A stretch of 64,000 bases of DNA from an uncultured Planctomycetaceae bacterium (GTDB taxonomy: Bacteria; Planctomycetota; Planctomycetia; Pirellulales; Thermoguttaceae): the NCBI GenBank assembly GCA_946408825.1, contig CAMJTU010000001.1, positions 1-64,000 of the forward strand, written 5' to 3'. Under the pieces are notes generated by a model. It ran no database searches. It saw nothing but the letters and a program-made list of their open reading frames with translations, and had not been told where the DNA came from. This document shows, piece after piece, positions 1-8,979 of this stretch (the stretch's first letter is position 1; the number at the start of each line of letters is the position of its first letter). Position numbers and translations under genes: made by a program.

Positions 1-2
1 CG

Positions 3-578
3 CTTTGGAATTACCTTCGCGACGACTCTCGCCAAAGTTCTCTCGGAATTTTCCTATGCCTCACATACGGATTGAGAATTGGCGAAATCTGCGCGCTACG
101 ATGGGGAGACGTCGATCTAAGAGACGGTATGATCTCCGTCAATAGGACGTTGACGCGAAGGCAGACGTTCTCAAAGAAAGGGCGAAAAACAGAAATTTCG
201 ATTTCGTCGCTCAAAAGCGTCTTTTCCGAAAGAAAAATTCCTCTAGCCCCTCGCGACGTCGAATTTCTTTCACAACGACGCCGTCCTAACGACGCCTATG
301 TTCTTACGGGGTCGCCGCTCCGATATATGGAGCCGCGAACGCTTGCCAACCGCTTTAAAAAGATTCTCCATGAGTGCGATATCCCCGACGTGACCTTTCA
401 CTCTCTCCGCCATTCTTTTGCAACGCGCTGGGTTGAATTAGGCTACGGCGTTAAGATTTTGAGCGAAATACTTGGACATTCCAGCGTTAACGTAACCTTA
501 AATTACTACGTCCATCCTTCGACGGAAAGTCAAAGACAAAGCGTTTCTCGTTTCTCAAACGACCTTTTCTCAAAATAA
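3..578 (+). CDS. Tyrosine recombinase/integrase, C-terminal catalytic part (5' end outside the window)
   Basis: Site-specific recombinase of the phage-integrase family. The frame is open from the first bases of the window, so the N-terminal DNA-binding domain lies upstream and only the catalytic domain is visible. Catalytic signatures are present in order: the first arginine in GLRIGE (near position 70), the HSLRHS box (H-x-x-R, near 400), the LGHSS histidine (near 475) and the LNYY tyrosine (near 505), followed by a short tail. The TTG at 72 lies inside the conserved TYGLRIGE block and is not a real start. All catalytic residues seem intact. It could belong to a mobile element left of the window or be a domesticated recombinase. 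No flanking att repeat can be identified from this side. Confidence 0.9.
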   Translation, partial: LWNYLRDDSRQSSLGIFLCLTYGLRIGEICALRWGDVDLRDGMISVNRTLTRRQTFSKKGRKTEISISSLKSVFSERKIPLAPRDVEFLSQRRRPNDAYVLTGSPLRYMEPRTLANRFKKILHECDIPDVTFHSLRHSFATRWVELGYGVKILSEILGHSSVNVTLNYYVHPSTESQRQSVSRFSNDLFSK

Positions 579-1064
579 AAATCAACGTAACTCGCGTTTC
601 TATATAGAGAAACAACGAATTTCTTAGAAGCGTTGTTCTGCGAAATTTATAACGTAACTCATAAGTGTTGCAATATAAGGATATCGGAACGATATCCTTA
701 GAACTTTGTTTTCGTTTCGAATGGGGCCCTTTCATAAAAAAACGCCTTTAACCCCTGTAACGTTTTGCTACTATAACAATATCGATTTTTTATAGATCTT
801 TCAGTTTGCAATTTGAGTGACACTCGAAAATTACGAGCTTATCTTCAGTCCGCGTTATTTTCACTGCGATGGCCATAACTATCTGGTCTTGTCGGGTATT
901 TCACGCGTCTCTCTATTGGATAAATATCGAAGTTTTTTTTATTTTTTTAAATAGACTGATGTTCGCATGTCAATCCCGTTTTGATCTTGTATAATCATAC
1001 GGCGCTTCGATCGTTTTTTAGCAGGTTGATGTTTCGACGCCTTCTACGCAAGAGGAGCCAATAT
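579..1064. other. Intergenic region without a gene
   Basis: About 490 bases between the recombinase stop and the next supported start. It is AT-richer than the surroundings, has no convincing reading frame and holds one perfect hairpin (676-700). A TATAAT lies at 990-995, but no good -35 box sits at the right distance. Confidence 0.5.
676..700. repeat. Perfect 11-bp inverted repeat downstream of the recombinase
   Basis: TAAGGATATCG, then GAA, then its exact reverse complement. There is no T-run on either side, so it is not a standard terminator. Its position about 100 bases after the recombinase stop makes a recombinase-binding or att-related site possible; this is inference only. Confidence 0.55.
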
Positions 1065-4000
1065 ATGAAGTGTTTCAAGCTCTTTCTCGCCCTATTGGCG
1101 AGTCTGTTTTTCTCGGCGATTTGCGCCGCCGAAGATTCCTTCCCAATTCCCGACCAGAATATTGAAGTCGTTTGGCTTGACGAACTCGATTTGTCGCAAA
1201 CCGTTACCGGTTATGGCGAAACGCGTTCACGTCGTACGACCGACAATCATGAACTCGAAATCGACGGAAGGAGGTACGAACGCGGAATCGGCTGGCATGC
1301 TCCCGGACTTATTGCGGTTCGGCTTCCCGAATGTCCGACGCGGTTCATTTCCGATTTCGGACTCGCCGACGAAGTGAACGAGCGAGGACACATGAACTTC
1401 CGCGTCTTCGCCGACGGCGAACTCCTATGGGAAAGCGGTTTTATGACTGGCGACTCCCCCGTTAAATTCTGCGACGTCGATCTTTCCGGTAAGAAAACGC
1501 TTGCGATTTTTGCGGACGAAGGTCCCGAGGGGTACGCTCACGACCACGCCGTTCTCGGCGACGCGCGAATTCTCGTCAAATCGACTGATCCGCAGGTCAT
1601 TCGCTCGATTACGACGTTCCTCCCCCTCTTTTCAACGAACGACGGCGTCGTCTACGCGCCCGACGACTCTTCCGATCCCGACGCGTTCGAAACAATGAAG
1701 GAATATATCGCGCTCAGACAAGAACTTGCTAAAGGAACGCCCGAGAAGGCTACGCGAACCGCCGCCGACGCGGAAGCGGCTCTTTCTCCCGACGATCGCG
1801 ATCCGCTCGACGTCGTCGTTCGCCGCGTTTCCCGATTGCTCGAAACGCTTCAAGAGATGCGCGACGACGACGCGCTCGACGCGGTCGCCGCGAAGTGGGA
1901 CGCGTTCCTCGCCCGCTACGACGCCAGTTGCGACGCCCTTGAGAACGACGGGAACGTTCCCGAAGTCGTTGAGAAACGTTTCGCGCTTTTTAGCGAAGCC
2001 TACAAGTTGCGCCGTGAGATCGCGTTTAAAAACCCGCTCCTTGAGGACTTCCAAGACGTTCTCTTCATCAAGCGGCATTACAACCCCGAGCCGGAGCGCG
2101 AAGGAAACCATATGGTCGACCAATTCTTCGGGTTCCACGCGCGGCCCGGCGGCGGACTTTTCCTGTTGAAAAACGCGTTTGGCGATAAGCCCGAACTCGT
2201 GAACGTTCTTGAGAATTCCGTCGTCGAAAACGGACGGCTCAAGGGACGCCGGCTCGATTCCACATGGGGCTTTCTCGCGCCTCGCCTCGACTACGACGCG
2301 AAGCGAATCTATTTCGCCGCCGCCGACACGAAGAATCCGCGGCACGTCTACGAATGGACCGAGGACAACAGTTACCATATCTTCTGCGTTAACGTCGACG
2401 GTTCCGGGCTGACGCAGCTCACCGACGGCCCGTGGGACGATATCGACCCGTGCCCGCTTCCGAATGGACGCGTCGCGTTTATCTCCGAACGACGCGGAGG
2501 CTACGGACGGTGCCACGCGCGGCCCTGCCCGAGTTACACGCTCCATTCGATGAACGCCGACGGTACCGATATCGTCGCGCTGAGCGTCCACGAGACGAAC
2601 GAATGGGCGCCGACCGTCGATCATAACGGCATGATCGTCTACACGCGGTGGGACTACGTCGATCGCGGTTTCAACCAAGCGCACCATCCGTGGATTACGT
2701 TCCCCGACGGGCGCGACTCCCGCGCGATTCAGGGCAACTACTCCGAAGACGAACGGTCGCGTCCGCACTTCGAGACGTCCCTCAAGCCGATCCCTGATTC
2801 GCACAAATTCGTCGGAATCGCGAGCGGACACCATACGCAGAATTTCGGCTCCGTCATTCTCCTCGACCCGTTGGTCGAAGACGACGACGTCGGAACCGAT
2901 CCGATGGCGCCGATCCGCCGCGTGACGCCCGACCAGCTCTTCCCCGAGGCGGAGATTGGAACCCACGGTCCGCCCCATAATTACGGTCAGCCGTTCCCGC
3001 TGAGCGAAGAGTTCTTCCTCGTCGTCTACGACGCGTTCAGCGGCTCCGCAAAGGGCGAGAGAAACGACTACGGAATCTATCTGCTCGACGTCTACGGCAA
3101 CAAGGTTCTCGTCTATCGCGACGAGAAGATTTCGTGCCAGCATCCGATTCCGTTGATGGCGACCGACGTTCCGCCTGTCATCCCGAACAAGACGTTTGTC
3201 GGTCTCGCCGACGAGGAACGCGCGTCCGTCGCCGTTCCTGAAGAACTCCCGAAGACCGCGACCGTCGGACTCGTCAACGTCTATCGAACGACGCGGCCTT
3301 TCCCGGAAGGCGCGAAGATCAAGGAACTGCGCATCGTCCAGATTCTGCCGAAAACGACCGTCAACGCGAACGCGCCTTGGATCGGCTTCGGCGGCGAAAA
3401 CGGCGCTCGACGCGTCCTCGGTACCGTTCCCGTCGAAGAGGACGGCTCCGCGAGATTCGAGGCGCCCGTCAATATCCCGTTCTACATCCAGGCGCTCGAC
3501 GAAGAGGGCGTCGCCGTTCAGACGATGCGCAGCGCGACCTACGTCCATCCGGGCGAAACGCTCACGTGCCTCGGATGCCACGAAGGGCGCTTTAACACGT
3601 CGCGCAACGAAGACGCCGTGACTCCGACCGCCTTTACGCGCGCGCCGTCGACGATCAAGCCCGAAATGGACGGAACGAATCCGTTCAACTATCCGCGCCT
3701 CGTCCAGACGATTCTCGACAAACATTGCGTCGAATGTCACGAACAGGGCGCGAAAGACGGGAAGACTTTCGAACTCGGTCGCGGACCTGAGAATCAGTAT
3801 TTCCTGACGTCCTATATCAATCTGCGTCCTTACGTTTACGTCAACGGCAACGGCAACGCGAACCCGGACGCGCCTGTTAAATTCCAGCCGCATTCCGGCG
3901 GCGCGTGGAACTCCTTCGCGCCCGCGAAAACGTGGCCCGGTCAGTTCGGCGCGAACCGTTCGCCCCTTTGGAAACTCGTCAAAGAAGGACATTACGGCGT

Positions 4001-4133
4001 TAAGCTTTCGCCCGAGGAACGCCGCGCGCTCGCTCTTTGGATGGACAACAACTGCGACTTCTTCGGCGCCTACGAACTTGAGACGATGCAAGCGCAACGT
4101 CATGGCGAAATCGTCCAGCCGACGCTCGAATGA
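1065..4133 (+). CDS. Secreted NPCBM / HZS-alpha-like c-type haem protein
   Basis: Large exported protein of 1022 residues. The start at 1065 is preferred over an in-frame start at 981 because AGAGGAG lies just upstream and a signal peptide (hydrophobic to about residue 20, ending near CAAED) follows. Residues about 28-175 resemble an NPCBM carbohydrate-binding module (RRYERGIGWHAPG, AIFADEGPEG). The middle resembles TolB/beta-propeller blades (VNVDGSGLTQLTDGPWDDIDP) as in the hydrazine synthase alpha-subunit family. Two C-terminal haem-binding motifs are visible: CLGCH at about residue 835 and CVECH at about 888. Planctomycetes have many such HzsA-related proteins; it need not make hydrazine and could be an extracellular redox or carbohydrate-linked protein. 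The substrate is unknown. Confidence 0.8.
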   Translation: MKCFKLFLALLASLFFSAICAAEDSFPIPDQNIEVVWLDELDLSQTVTGYGETRSRRTTDNHELEIDGRRYERGIGWHAPGLIAVRLPECPTRFISDFGLADEVNERGHMNFRVFADGELLWESGFMTGDSPVKFCDVDLSGKKTLAIFADEGPEGYAHDHAVLGDARILVKSTDPQVIRSITTFLPLFSTNDGVVYAPDDSSDPDAFETMKEYIALRQELAKGTPEKATRTAADAEAALSPDDRDPLDVVVRRVSRLLETLQEMRDDDALDAVAAKWDAFLARYDASCDALENDGNVPEVVEKRFALFSEAYKLRREIAFKNPLLEDFQDVLFIKRHYNPEPEREGNHMVDQFFGFHARPGGGLFLLKNAFGDKPELVNVLENSVVENGRLKGRRLDSTWGFLAPRLDYDAKRIYFAAADTKNPRHVYEWTEDNSYHIFCVNVDGSGLTQLTDGPWDDIDPCPLPNGRVAFISERRGGYGRCHARPCPSYTLHSMNADGTDIVALSVHETNEWAPTVDHNGMIVYTRWDYVDRGFNQAHHPWITFPDGRDSRAIQGNYSEDERSRPHFETSLKPIPDSHKFVGIASGHHTQNFGSVILLDPLVEDDDVGTDPMAPIRRVTPDQLFPEAEIGTHGPPHNYGQPFPLSEEFFLVVYDAFSGSAKGERNDYGIYLLDVYGNKVLVYRDEKISCQHPIPLMATDVPPVIPNKTFVGLADEERASVAVPEELPKTATVGLVNVYRTTRPFPEGAKIKELRIVQILPKTTVNANAPWIGFGGENGARRVLGTVPVEEDGSARFEAPVNIPFYIQALDEEGVAVQTMRSATYVHPGETLTCLGCHEGRFNTSRNEDAVTPTAFTRAPSTIKPEMDGTNPFNYPRLVQTILDKHCVECHEQGAKDGKTFELGRGPENQYFLTSYINLRPYVYVNGNGNANPDAPVKFQPHSGGAWNSFAPAKTWPGQFGANRSPLWKLVKEGHYGVKLSPEERRALALWMDNNCDFFGAYELETMQAQRHGEIVQPTLE

Positions 4134-4147
4134 CGTCTGATTCGCTT

Positions 4148-4184
4148 CGCGGCGCGGCCTTAATTCGGCGCGCCGCGACGTTTT
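4148..4184 (+). terminator. Possible terminator hairpin
   Basis: A perfect 9-bp GC stem (CGCGGCGCG and CGCGCCGCG) with a 12-base loop follows the haem protein gene. Only four T residues come shortly after the stem, so termination is plausible but not certain. Confidence 0.4.
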
Positions 4185-4242
4185 CGACCTCTATTTACGA
4201 CGTTATGCTTAGGCGTCGTATAGGATTAAAGAGAGACAAAAA

Positions 4243-4974
4243 ATGAGAAGCGGGACTTTGTTGAGTCTGCTAACGGCGTTTACGGTTTTTGCGATGATTT
4301 TAAATACGAACGGCGTCAAAGCAAACGACGATGGGATTACGTTTTCCGACGACGCGTCGGGGTTCGTTTCGCTCGGCGAGGCGATTCCCGACGCGATTTT
4401 GGAGATTCGATACTACACGACTTACAACTTCATCGGAGAGCGTATCGACGGCTACGAGGAACCGATCGCTCTCATGACGAAAGAGGGCGCCGCCGCGCTC
4501 AAAAAAGTCAGCGACGAGCTTAAGGAGAAAGGGTATCGGCTCAAGATTTTCGACGCGTACCGTCCTCAGCGCGCCGTGACTCATTTTGTGAACTGGTCCC
4601 GCATCGCGGACGACGTTAAAATGAAGGAATACTTCTACCCCGAGCTGGAGAAGAATCGCATCTTCCCGCTCGGCTACGTCGCCGAACATTCCGGGCACAC
4701 GCGCGGCAGCACGGTCGATCTGACGCTTTTCGATATGAAGAAGGGCAAAGAAGTCGACATGGGCGGAACCTTCGATTATATGGGCGAACTGAGTCATCCT
4801 GACTATGAAGGAATTTCCGAGGAACAATACGCCAATCGCATGCTCCTGCGCAAGACGATGATCAAACACGGATTTCGCCCGATTCCCGAAGAACGGTGGC
4901 ACTTTACCCTCGAGAACGAACCGTACCCGAACACGTATTTTACGTTTCCCGTCAATAGCGCGTCGCTGCGCTAA
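4243..4974 (+). CDS. D-alanyl-D-alanine dipeptidase (VanX/DdpX-type, M15D)
   Basis: Zinc dipeptidase of 243 residues that would cleave D-Ala-D-Ala in the periplasm or outside the cell, probably for peptidoglycan recycling rather than vancomycin resistance, since no VanA/VanH neighbours are present. A signal peptide spans about residues 1-28. Family residues are all visible: the substrate arginine in DAYRPQR (R107), zinc ligands in HSGHTRGSTVD (H152, D159), and the base and last ligand in ERWH (E217, H220). Spacings match the VanX E-x-x-H and H-x6-D patterns. GAGAGA lies upstream of the ATG. The length is slightly over the cytoplasmic VanX size because of the export signal. Confidence 0.9.
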   Translation: MRSGTLLSLLTAFTVFAMILNTNGVKANDDGITFSDDASGFVSLGEAIPDAILEIRYYTTYNFIGERIDGYEEPIALMTKEGAAALKKVSDELKEKGYRLKIFDAYRPQRAVTHFVNWSRIADDVKMKEYFYPELEKNRIFPLGYVAEHSGHTRGSTVDLTLFDMKKGKEVDMGGTFDYMGELSHPDYEGISEEQYANRMLLRKTMIKHGFRPIPEERWHFTLENEPYPNTYFTFPVNSASLR

Positions 4975-5073
4975 CCCACCGTGCGACTTTCCGAACGCGG
5001 CGAAAAGGCGTTTGCCAGACGCGCCGCGTTTGATATAATCGAACGTCGTTTGACGCTTTTTAGGGGGAATTTC

Positions 5074-6018
5074 ATGGCGAAGACAAGCCCCGTTAATCGC
5101 GAGTTCAAAGATCGGCTCTTTAAGTTCATCTTCGGGAATCCCGAGCACAAAGATTGGACGCTCGAACTCCTCAACGCCTTCCTCGGGACGGATTACGTCA
5201 ATTCCGACGATATCGAGTTCACGACGATTGAGGACGCGGTCTATATGGGAATGAAGAACGACGTCTCGTTCCTCTTCTACGGGATGATGAGCTTCTTCGA
5301 GCAGCAGTCGAACTTTGACCGCGACGTCCCCTTTCGTTTTCTCTGCTATACGACGATGGTCTACAACAAGCATGAGAAAACGACGAAGAGCTTCACGAGA
5401 AACGAGTTCGGTCAGCGCGAACTTCCGTTTCCGATCTGCGTCTGTTTCTATAACGGACTGACCGACAAGGAGGATCGAATCGAGCTGAAACTCTCGGATT
5501 GCTTCAAAAAAGTCCCGCGACTTGAGATCGAACCGTCGATTGAAGTTAAGGTGACGATGATGAACATCAACTACGGACGCAACAAAGAACTGCTCGCAAA
5601 GTGCAAGCCGCTGAGCGACTATTCATGGTTCGTCGCGCAGGTTCGTTTGAATTTAAAGACAATGGCGCTCGAAGAAGCGATAGACGTAGCCCTAAGGGAC
5701 ATGCCGGACGATTCTATCCTTAAACCGTTCCTTATGGCGAACAAAGCGGAGGTCAAGAATATGTGGATAACCGAATACGACCAAGAGCGCGCCTTCGAAG
5801 ACCAATGGGCCGCCGGTAGGGCGGAAGGCGAAGTCATTGGCGAAGCGCGCGGGATTAAAAAAGGCGAAGTCATTGGCGAAAAACGCGGGGAAGAGAAAGG
5901 TACGTTTAAGACGCTTTTGCGACTTCTTTCTCGGGGACAACTGACGCTTGAGGAAGCCGCTTCCGACGCGGGACTTTCCGAGGAGGAGTTTTTGGAACAG
6001 ACGAAACGTCTTTCCTAG
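5074..6018 (+). CDS. Rpn/PD-(D/E)XK family transposase-like nuclease
   Basis: Protein of 314 residues typical of the Rpn (recombination-promoting nuclease) / PD-(D/E)XK 'transposase' family: N-terminal NREFKDRLFKFIFGNPEH, an LLNAFLGTDY segment and a predicted nuclease core within the first ~200 residues. The C-terminal part has two near copies of GEVIGE followed by Arg/Gly/Glu-rich stretches (residues about 250-275), then a short helical tail (LTLEEAASDAGLSEEEF), both usual for this family. The ATG at 5074 follows TAGGGGGAAT; the in-frame start at 4981 has no support. These genes are often scattered in many copies in gut anaerobes. No terminal inverted repeats were seen, so it is listed as a gene, not a mobile element. 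Confidence 0.85.
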   Translation: MAKTSPVNREFKDRLFKFIFGNPEHKDWTLELLNAFLGTDYVNSDDIEFTTIEDAVYMGMKNDVSFLFYGMMSFFEQQSNFDRDVPFRFLCYTTMVYNKHEKTTKSFTRNEFGQRELPFPICVCFYNGLTDKEDRIELKLSDCFKKVPRLEIEPSIEVKVTMMNINYGRNKELLAKCKPLSDYSWFVAQVRLNLKTMALEEAIDVALRDMPDDSILKPFLMANKAEVKNMWITEYDQERAFEDQWAAGRAEGEVIGEARGIKKGEVIGEKRGEEKGTFKTLLRLLSRGQLTLEEAASDAGLSEEEFLEQTKRLS

Positions 6019-6168
6019 CGTTTCCCAGCGCGCCTGCGTTTGTTCACAGTGGGCGTTTTGACGTAAGAAAGGCAAACGATAGAATCTCGACGACGTTGCC
6101 GCGACCGACTGTTTTCCCTTGAGGATTGGGCGTCGAGCGATCCTCGCGTTTTGAGAATAAAACTCCTT

Positions 6169-7242
6169 ATGAAACACGATAGACTCGCCGCCGCTTTTCT
6201 GGCGCTTTCGACGTTTTTCTCCTTTGTTACTTTCGTCGCCGCCGCCGAGGGCGATCTTCTTGACGTTCGCGATTCCGTCGACGCGCCGATTCCCGTGATC
6301 TTCGACACGGATATCGGCGGCGATATCGACGACGCGTTCGCGCTCGCGCTGTTTCATAATTTCGAAACGCGCGGCGTTTGCAAACTCCTCGGCGTTACGA
6401 CGACCGACGTCAATCCCGCCGTCGCGGGCTACGTCGCGGCGGTGAACGCGAATTACGGACGCCCGGAGATTCCCGTCGGGGTCGGCGTCGGACGTAAAGA
6501 CGACTCCTATCTTTCCGGAATAACGTCGCAGAAGGACGCGTCGGGCGCGCTCGAATATCCGATTCCCGAGGGCTTTAAAGCGCGCGAGGCTGTTCCGCTT
6601 CTTCGCGAATTGCTCGCCGCCGCCGAGGATCGTTCCGTCGTGATCGTTCAAGTCGGCGCGTGCTCCAATCTTGCGGCTCTTCTCGACTCGCCGGGAGACG
6701 CGACGTCGCCTCTGACAGGACGCGAACTCGCCGAAAAGAAGGTTCGTCTCGTCTCCGTGATGGGAGGCGCCTTTGCGATCGACGAAAGCGCCGCAAGTTA
6801 TGCGAAGCATCGGGAGTGGAACATTATCTGCGACGTCCCTGCGGCGCAAAAACTTGCGCGAGAATGGCCCGGCGAGATCGTATTCTCCGGCTACGAAGTC
6901 GGCGATCGGATCCGCATGAACCCCGTCAATTTGAAAAACGACTATTCCGGTCGTTCGAAGATTTTGCACGATTCCTTCGGGTATTGGACCGCGAAGAATA
7001 CGAAAGAGGGCTTCGATCATCGCCGTCCGACGTGGGATCTGACCGCCGTCCTTTTCGTGATGCGTCCGGAAGAGGGCAGGGGATACTACACGCTTTCCGA
7101 ACCGGGCGACGTCGATTTCGACGACGACGGAGTCACGCTGTTCACGCCGAATCCTTCGGGGAAGCGCCGTTGCTTCCTACAGGACGAAGCGGCGCGGATT
7201 CGCGTCGGCGAGGCGTTTGTCAATCTCTGCTCGGAACCGTGA
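6169..7242 (+). CDS. Exported nucleoside hydrolase-like protein (copy 1)
   Basis: Member of the inosine-uridine nucleoside N-ribohydrolase fold, 357 residues, with a signal peptide (MKHDRLAAAF to VAAAEG). The calcium and ribose-binding signature DTDIGGDIDDAFAL is intact near residue 50. A conserved MNPVNLKNDY block and WDLTAVLFVMRPEEG follow; the usual HDP near the C-terminal metal ligand appears here as TWD. It is a close paralog of the gene at 8980, with identical blocks such as EDRSVVIVQVG and SNLAALLDS. Function is probably extracytoplasmic nucleoside or glycoside salvage; the true substrate cannot be read from the sequence. Start chosen from the signal peptide; the ribosome site is weak. 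Confidence 0.82.
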   Translation: MKHDRLAAAFLALSTFFSFVTFVAAAEGDLLDVRDSVDAPIPVIFDTDIGGDIDDAFALALFHNFETRGVCKLLGVTTTDVNPAVAGYVAAVNANYGRPEIPVGVGVGRKDDSYLSGITSQKDASGALEYPIPEGFKAREAVPLLRELLAAAEDRSVVIVQVGACSNLAALLDSPGDATSPLTGRELAEKKVRLVSVMGGAFAIDESAASYAKHREWNIICDVPAAQKLAREWPGEIVFSGYEVGDRIRMNPVNLKNDYSGRSKILHDSFGYWTAKNTKEGFDHRRPTWDLTAVLFVMRPEEGRGYYTLSEPGDVDFDDDGVTLFTPNPSGKRRCFLQDEAARIRVGEAFVNLCSEP

Positions 7243-7269
7243 AAAAAACTCCCTCCGAAAAGGAGGGAG
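7241..7269 (-). terminator. Intrinsic terminator for the PHP gene (minus strand)
   Basis: Read on the minus strand this is an 8-bp stem CTCCCTCC/GGAGGGAG with a TTTTC loop, followed by seven T residues. It lies about 75 bases after the stop of the minus-strand PHP gene. Its T-tract overlaps the stop codon of the plus-strand nucleoside hydrolase, so the two convergent genes are packed tightly. Confidence 0.8.
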
Positions 7270-7344
7270 CGCTTCGACGGCGTCTATTGACGTTACGCCG
7301 CCGCGAGGAACGCCGAAAAAGCGCGCCTCGCGGCGATTTGCGTT

Positions 7345-8724
7345 TTATAGGGAGTCTCCTTCTCGATACGGCTGGGTCCACGCGGCGTCGGCGGAAAGGG
7401 GCGACCTGTCGTAACTGGTTCCGTGGTAGCAGCATCCCGCGTCGACGCGGTAGCCCTTCGCGCGGACGTAGAGGTCGTCCGGCTTGAGCGTATAGCTTCC
7501 TTCGAGCCCGTCGACCGTTTCGAGCGTCTTTCCGATCTCTTTAGACCAACATTCGACGGAGCGCGGCGGACGACCGTCGGATCCGTCGATTTCGAGGATT
7601 TTGAACGTTTCGTCGAATCCCTTTTTCGTCCCGACGAATTCGATACGATATTTTCCATCAACCTGCGGATCGAGCTTGACTTCGAGCGTCTTGCCGTCGA
7701 AGCGAATATGGGCGAACTCCAGCCCCGTCGAGATATAGGACGCGCCTTTGTTCATGGTGTCGAAGATCGCGTCGATTTCGAGCGCGTCGGCGCGGACTCT
7801 GGTCCAGCTGTGGAACGGCGCGTAGTCGTCCCGGAAAACGCCGTGGCTGTCGTCCGTTCCCGTCGCGTATAGAAGCGGCTGGTCGTTCTTCGCGCGGCAG
7901 GCGTTGACGATATCCCAAAGCTGCTCTGGCGTCCACGCCTCGGGAAGATACTGCCACGACGTGTTGTTGTTCGTAACCTCCATGAAGCGGATTCCCGGTC
8001 GTTCCAAGACGTAACTCGGCTGGATATTGTAATATTGCCACATCGGGTGATTGAGCGTGTAGAGATACGGCTTGTCGGCGTCGGCGTATGTCTCGAGCGT
8101 CTTGTCGTAGGTCGCGGCGACGAGATTCTTGATGCTCGGATCCTCAATGAAGAACGTCTTGTCCACGTTGAGAAGGTTGACGTGAACGTTTTGCGCGGTC
8201 ATCTCGAAGCCCGGAATTAAGAGGAATTTCCCTTTTTCCTCAAAGAGCGAGGAAAGCTCGTCCTCCGTCTGCATGCGAACGTAAACGCCCTCTTTTGTTT
8301 CCTTGAGCTTTACAGAATCCTCGCCAAAGATCTGTTGCGCGCGCTTAACGTCTTCCTCGACAAGGTTCGGCCAGGCGTAAGAGGGAGAGATTCGTTTCCA
8401 GAAGGACGTTTCGCCGTCGAAAAACTTGAGATCGCTCGGCGTATAGTTCATGCCGAATCCGGTAAAACGAAGTTCCGGCTGATGGAGAATGTTGTGATCG
8501 GTTAGCGAAAAGAATTCGTAACCCCTTTTCTTATACGCGTCGACAACGACTTCAGGGAGATCCCGTCCGTCGCTCCAATGCGAGTGACAGTGGATATTTC
8601 CCTTGTACCAACGCTGCGGCGCCGCGACCGCGGGCGCGTCGGCGGCGATAAGATTGATCCGGGGGCCGACAATTCCCAGCGCAAGCGCGCCGGTCGCCGT
8701 CTTAAGAAAATCTCTTCTTTTCAT
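7345..8724 (-). CDS. Tat-exported PHP-domain metallohydrolase
   Basis: Protein of 459 residues with a twin-arginine-type leader (MKRRDFLKTATGALALG) and a PHP phosphoesterase-like domain. Metal-binding signatures are visible: NIHCHSHWSDG (H-x-H) near residue 43, SLTDHN near residue 75 and GTDDSHG in the C-terminal half. This matches the secreted PHP / CehA-McbA-like metallohydrolases common in planctomycetes and Bacteroidota. AAAGGA precedes the ATG. It sits between two paralogous nucleoside hydrolases on the opposite strand, so a shared role in breaking down phosphorylated or nucleoside-like substrates is possible, but this is only context. Confidence 0.82.
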   Translation of the reverse strand: MKRRDFLKTATGALALGIVGPRINLIAADAPAVAAPQRWYKGNIHCHSHWSDGRDLPEVVVDAYKKRGYEFFSLTDHNILHQPELRFTGFGMNYTPSDLKFFDGETSFWKRISPSYAWPNLVEEDVKRAQQIFGEDSVKLKETKEGVYVRMQTEDELSSLFEEKGKFLLIPGFEMTAQNVHVNLLNVDKTFFIEDPSIKNLVAATYDKTLETYADADKPYLYTLNHPMWQYYNIQPSYVLERPGIRFMEVTNNNTSWQYLPEAWTPEQLWDIVNACRAKNDQPLLYATGTDDSHGVFRDDYAPFHSWTRVRADALEIDAIFDTMNKGASYISTGLEFAHIRFDGKTLEVKLDPQVDGKYRIEFVGTKKGFDETFKILEIDGSDGRPPRSVECWSKEIGKTLETVDGLEGSYTLKPDDLYVRAKGYRVDAGCCYHGTSYDRSPLSADAAWTQPYREGDSL

Positions 8725-8979
8725 AACGCGATCCTTTATAAGAGTAACCGAGTGACGCGCCGCCGACGGAAAACCGGAGATATTTTTCTTCTCCCGTCGA
8801 CGACCAGTCTATCATAAATCGCGAAGGTTCCGCCGTCAAGTTTTTGGAAAATAGAACGCCAAAACGCTTGCTTTAAGGCGCGGCGTGATTAAAACAACGA
8901 GAGTCCCGCCCCGTTACGATTCAACGGGCGCGGAAGCGCGCCGGCGCAGCGTTAAGCTTTGAAGTCGGGGAATCGGAAA

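Noticed and set aside
1632..4103. Long minus-strand open frame (823 codons) opposite the haem protein gene
   Set aside because: Shadow of the GNC-rich codon pattern; it is Arg/Val-rich, has no domain, and the plus-strand gene is certain.
4243..4974. VanX-like gene as part of a vancomycin resistance cluster
   Set aside because: No VanA ligase, VanH dehydrogenase or VanRS system is nearby, and the product is exported.
5074..6018. Rpn gene considered as an insertion sequence
   Set aside because: No terminal inverted repeats or target duplications could be seen around it.
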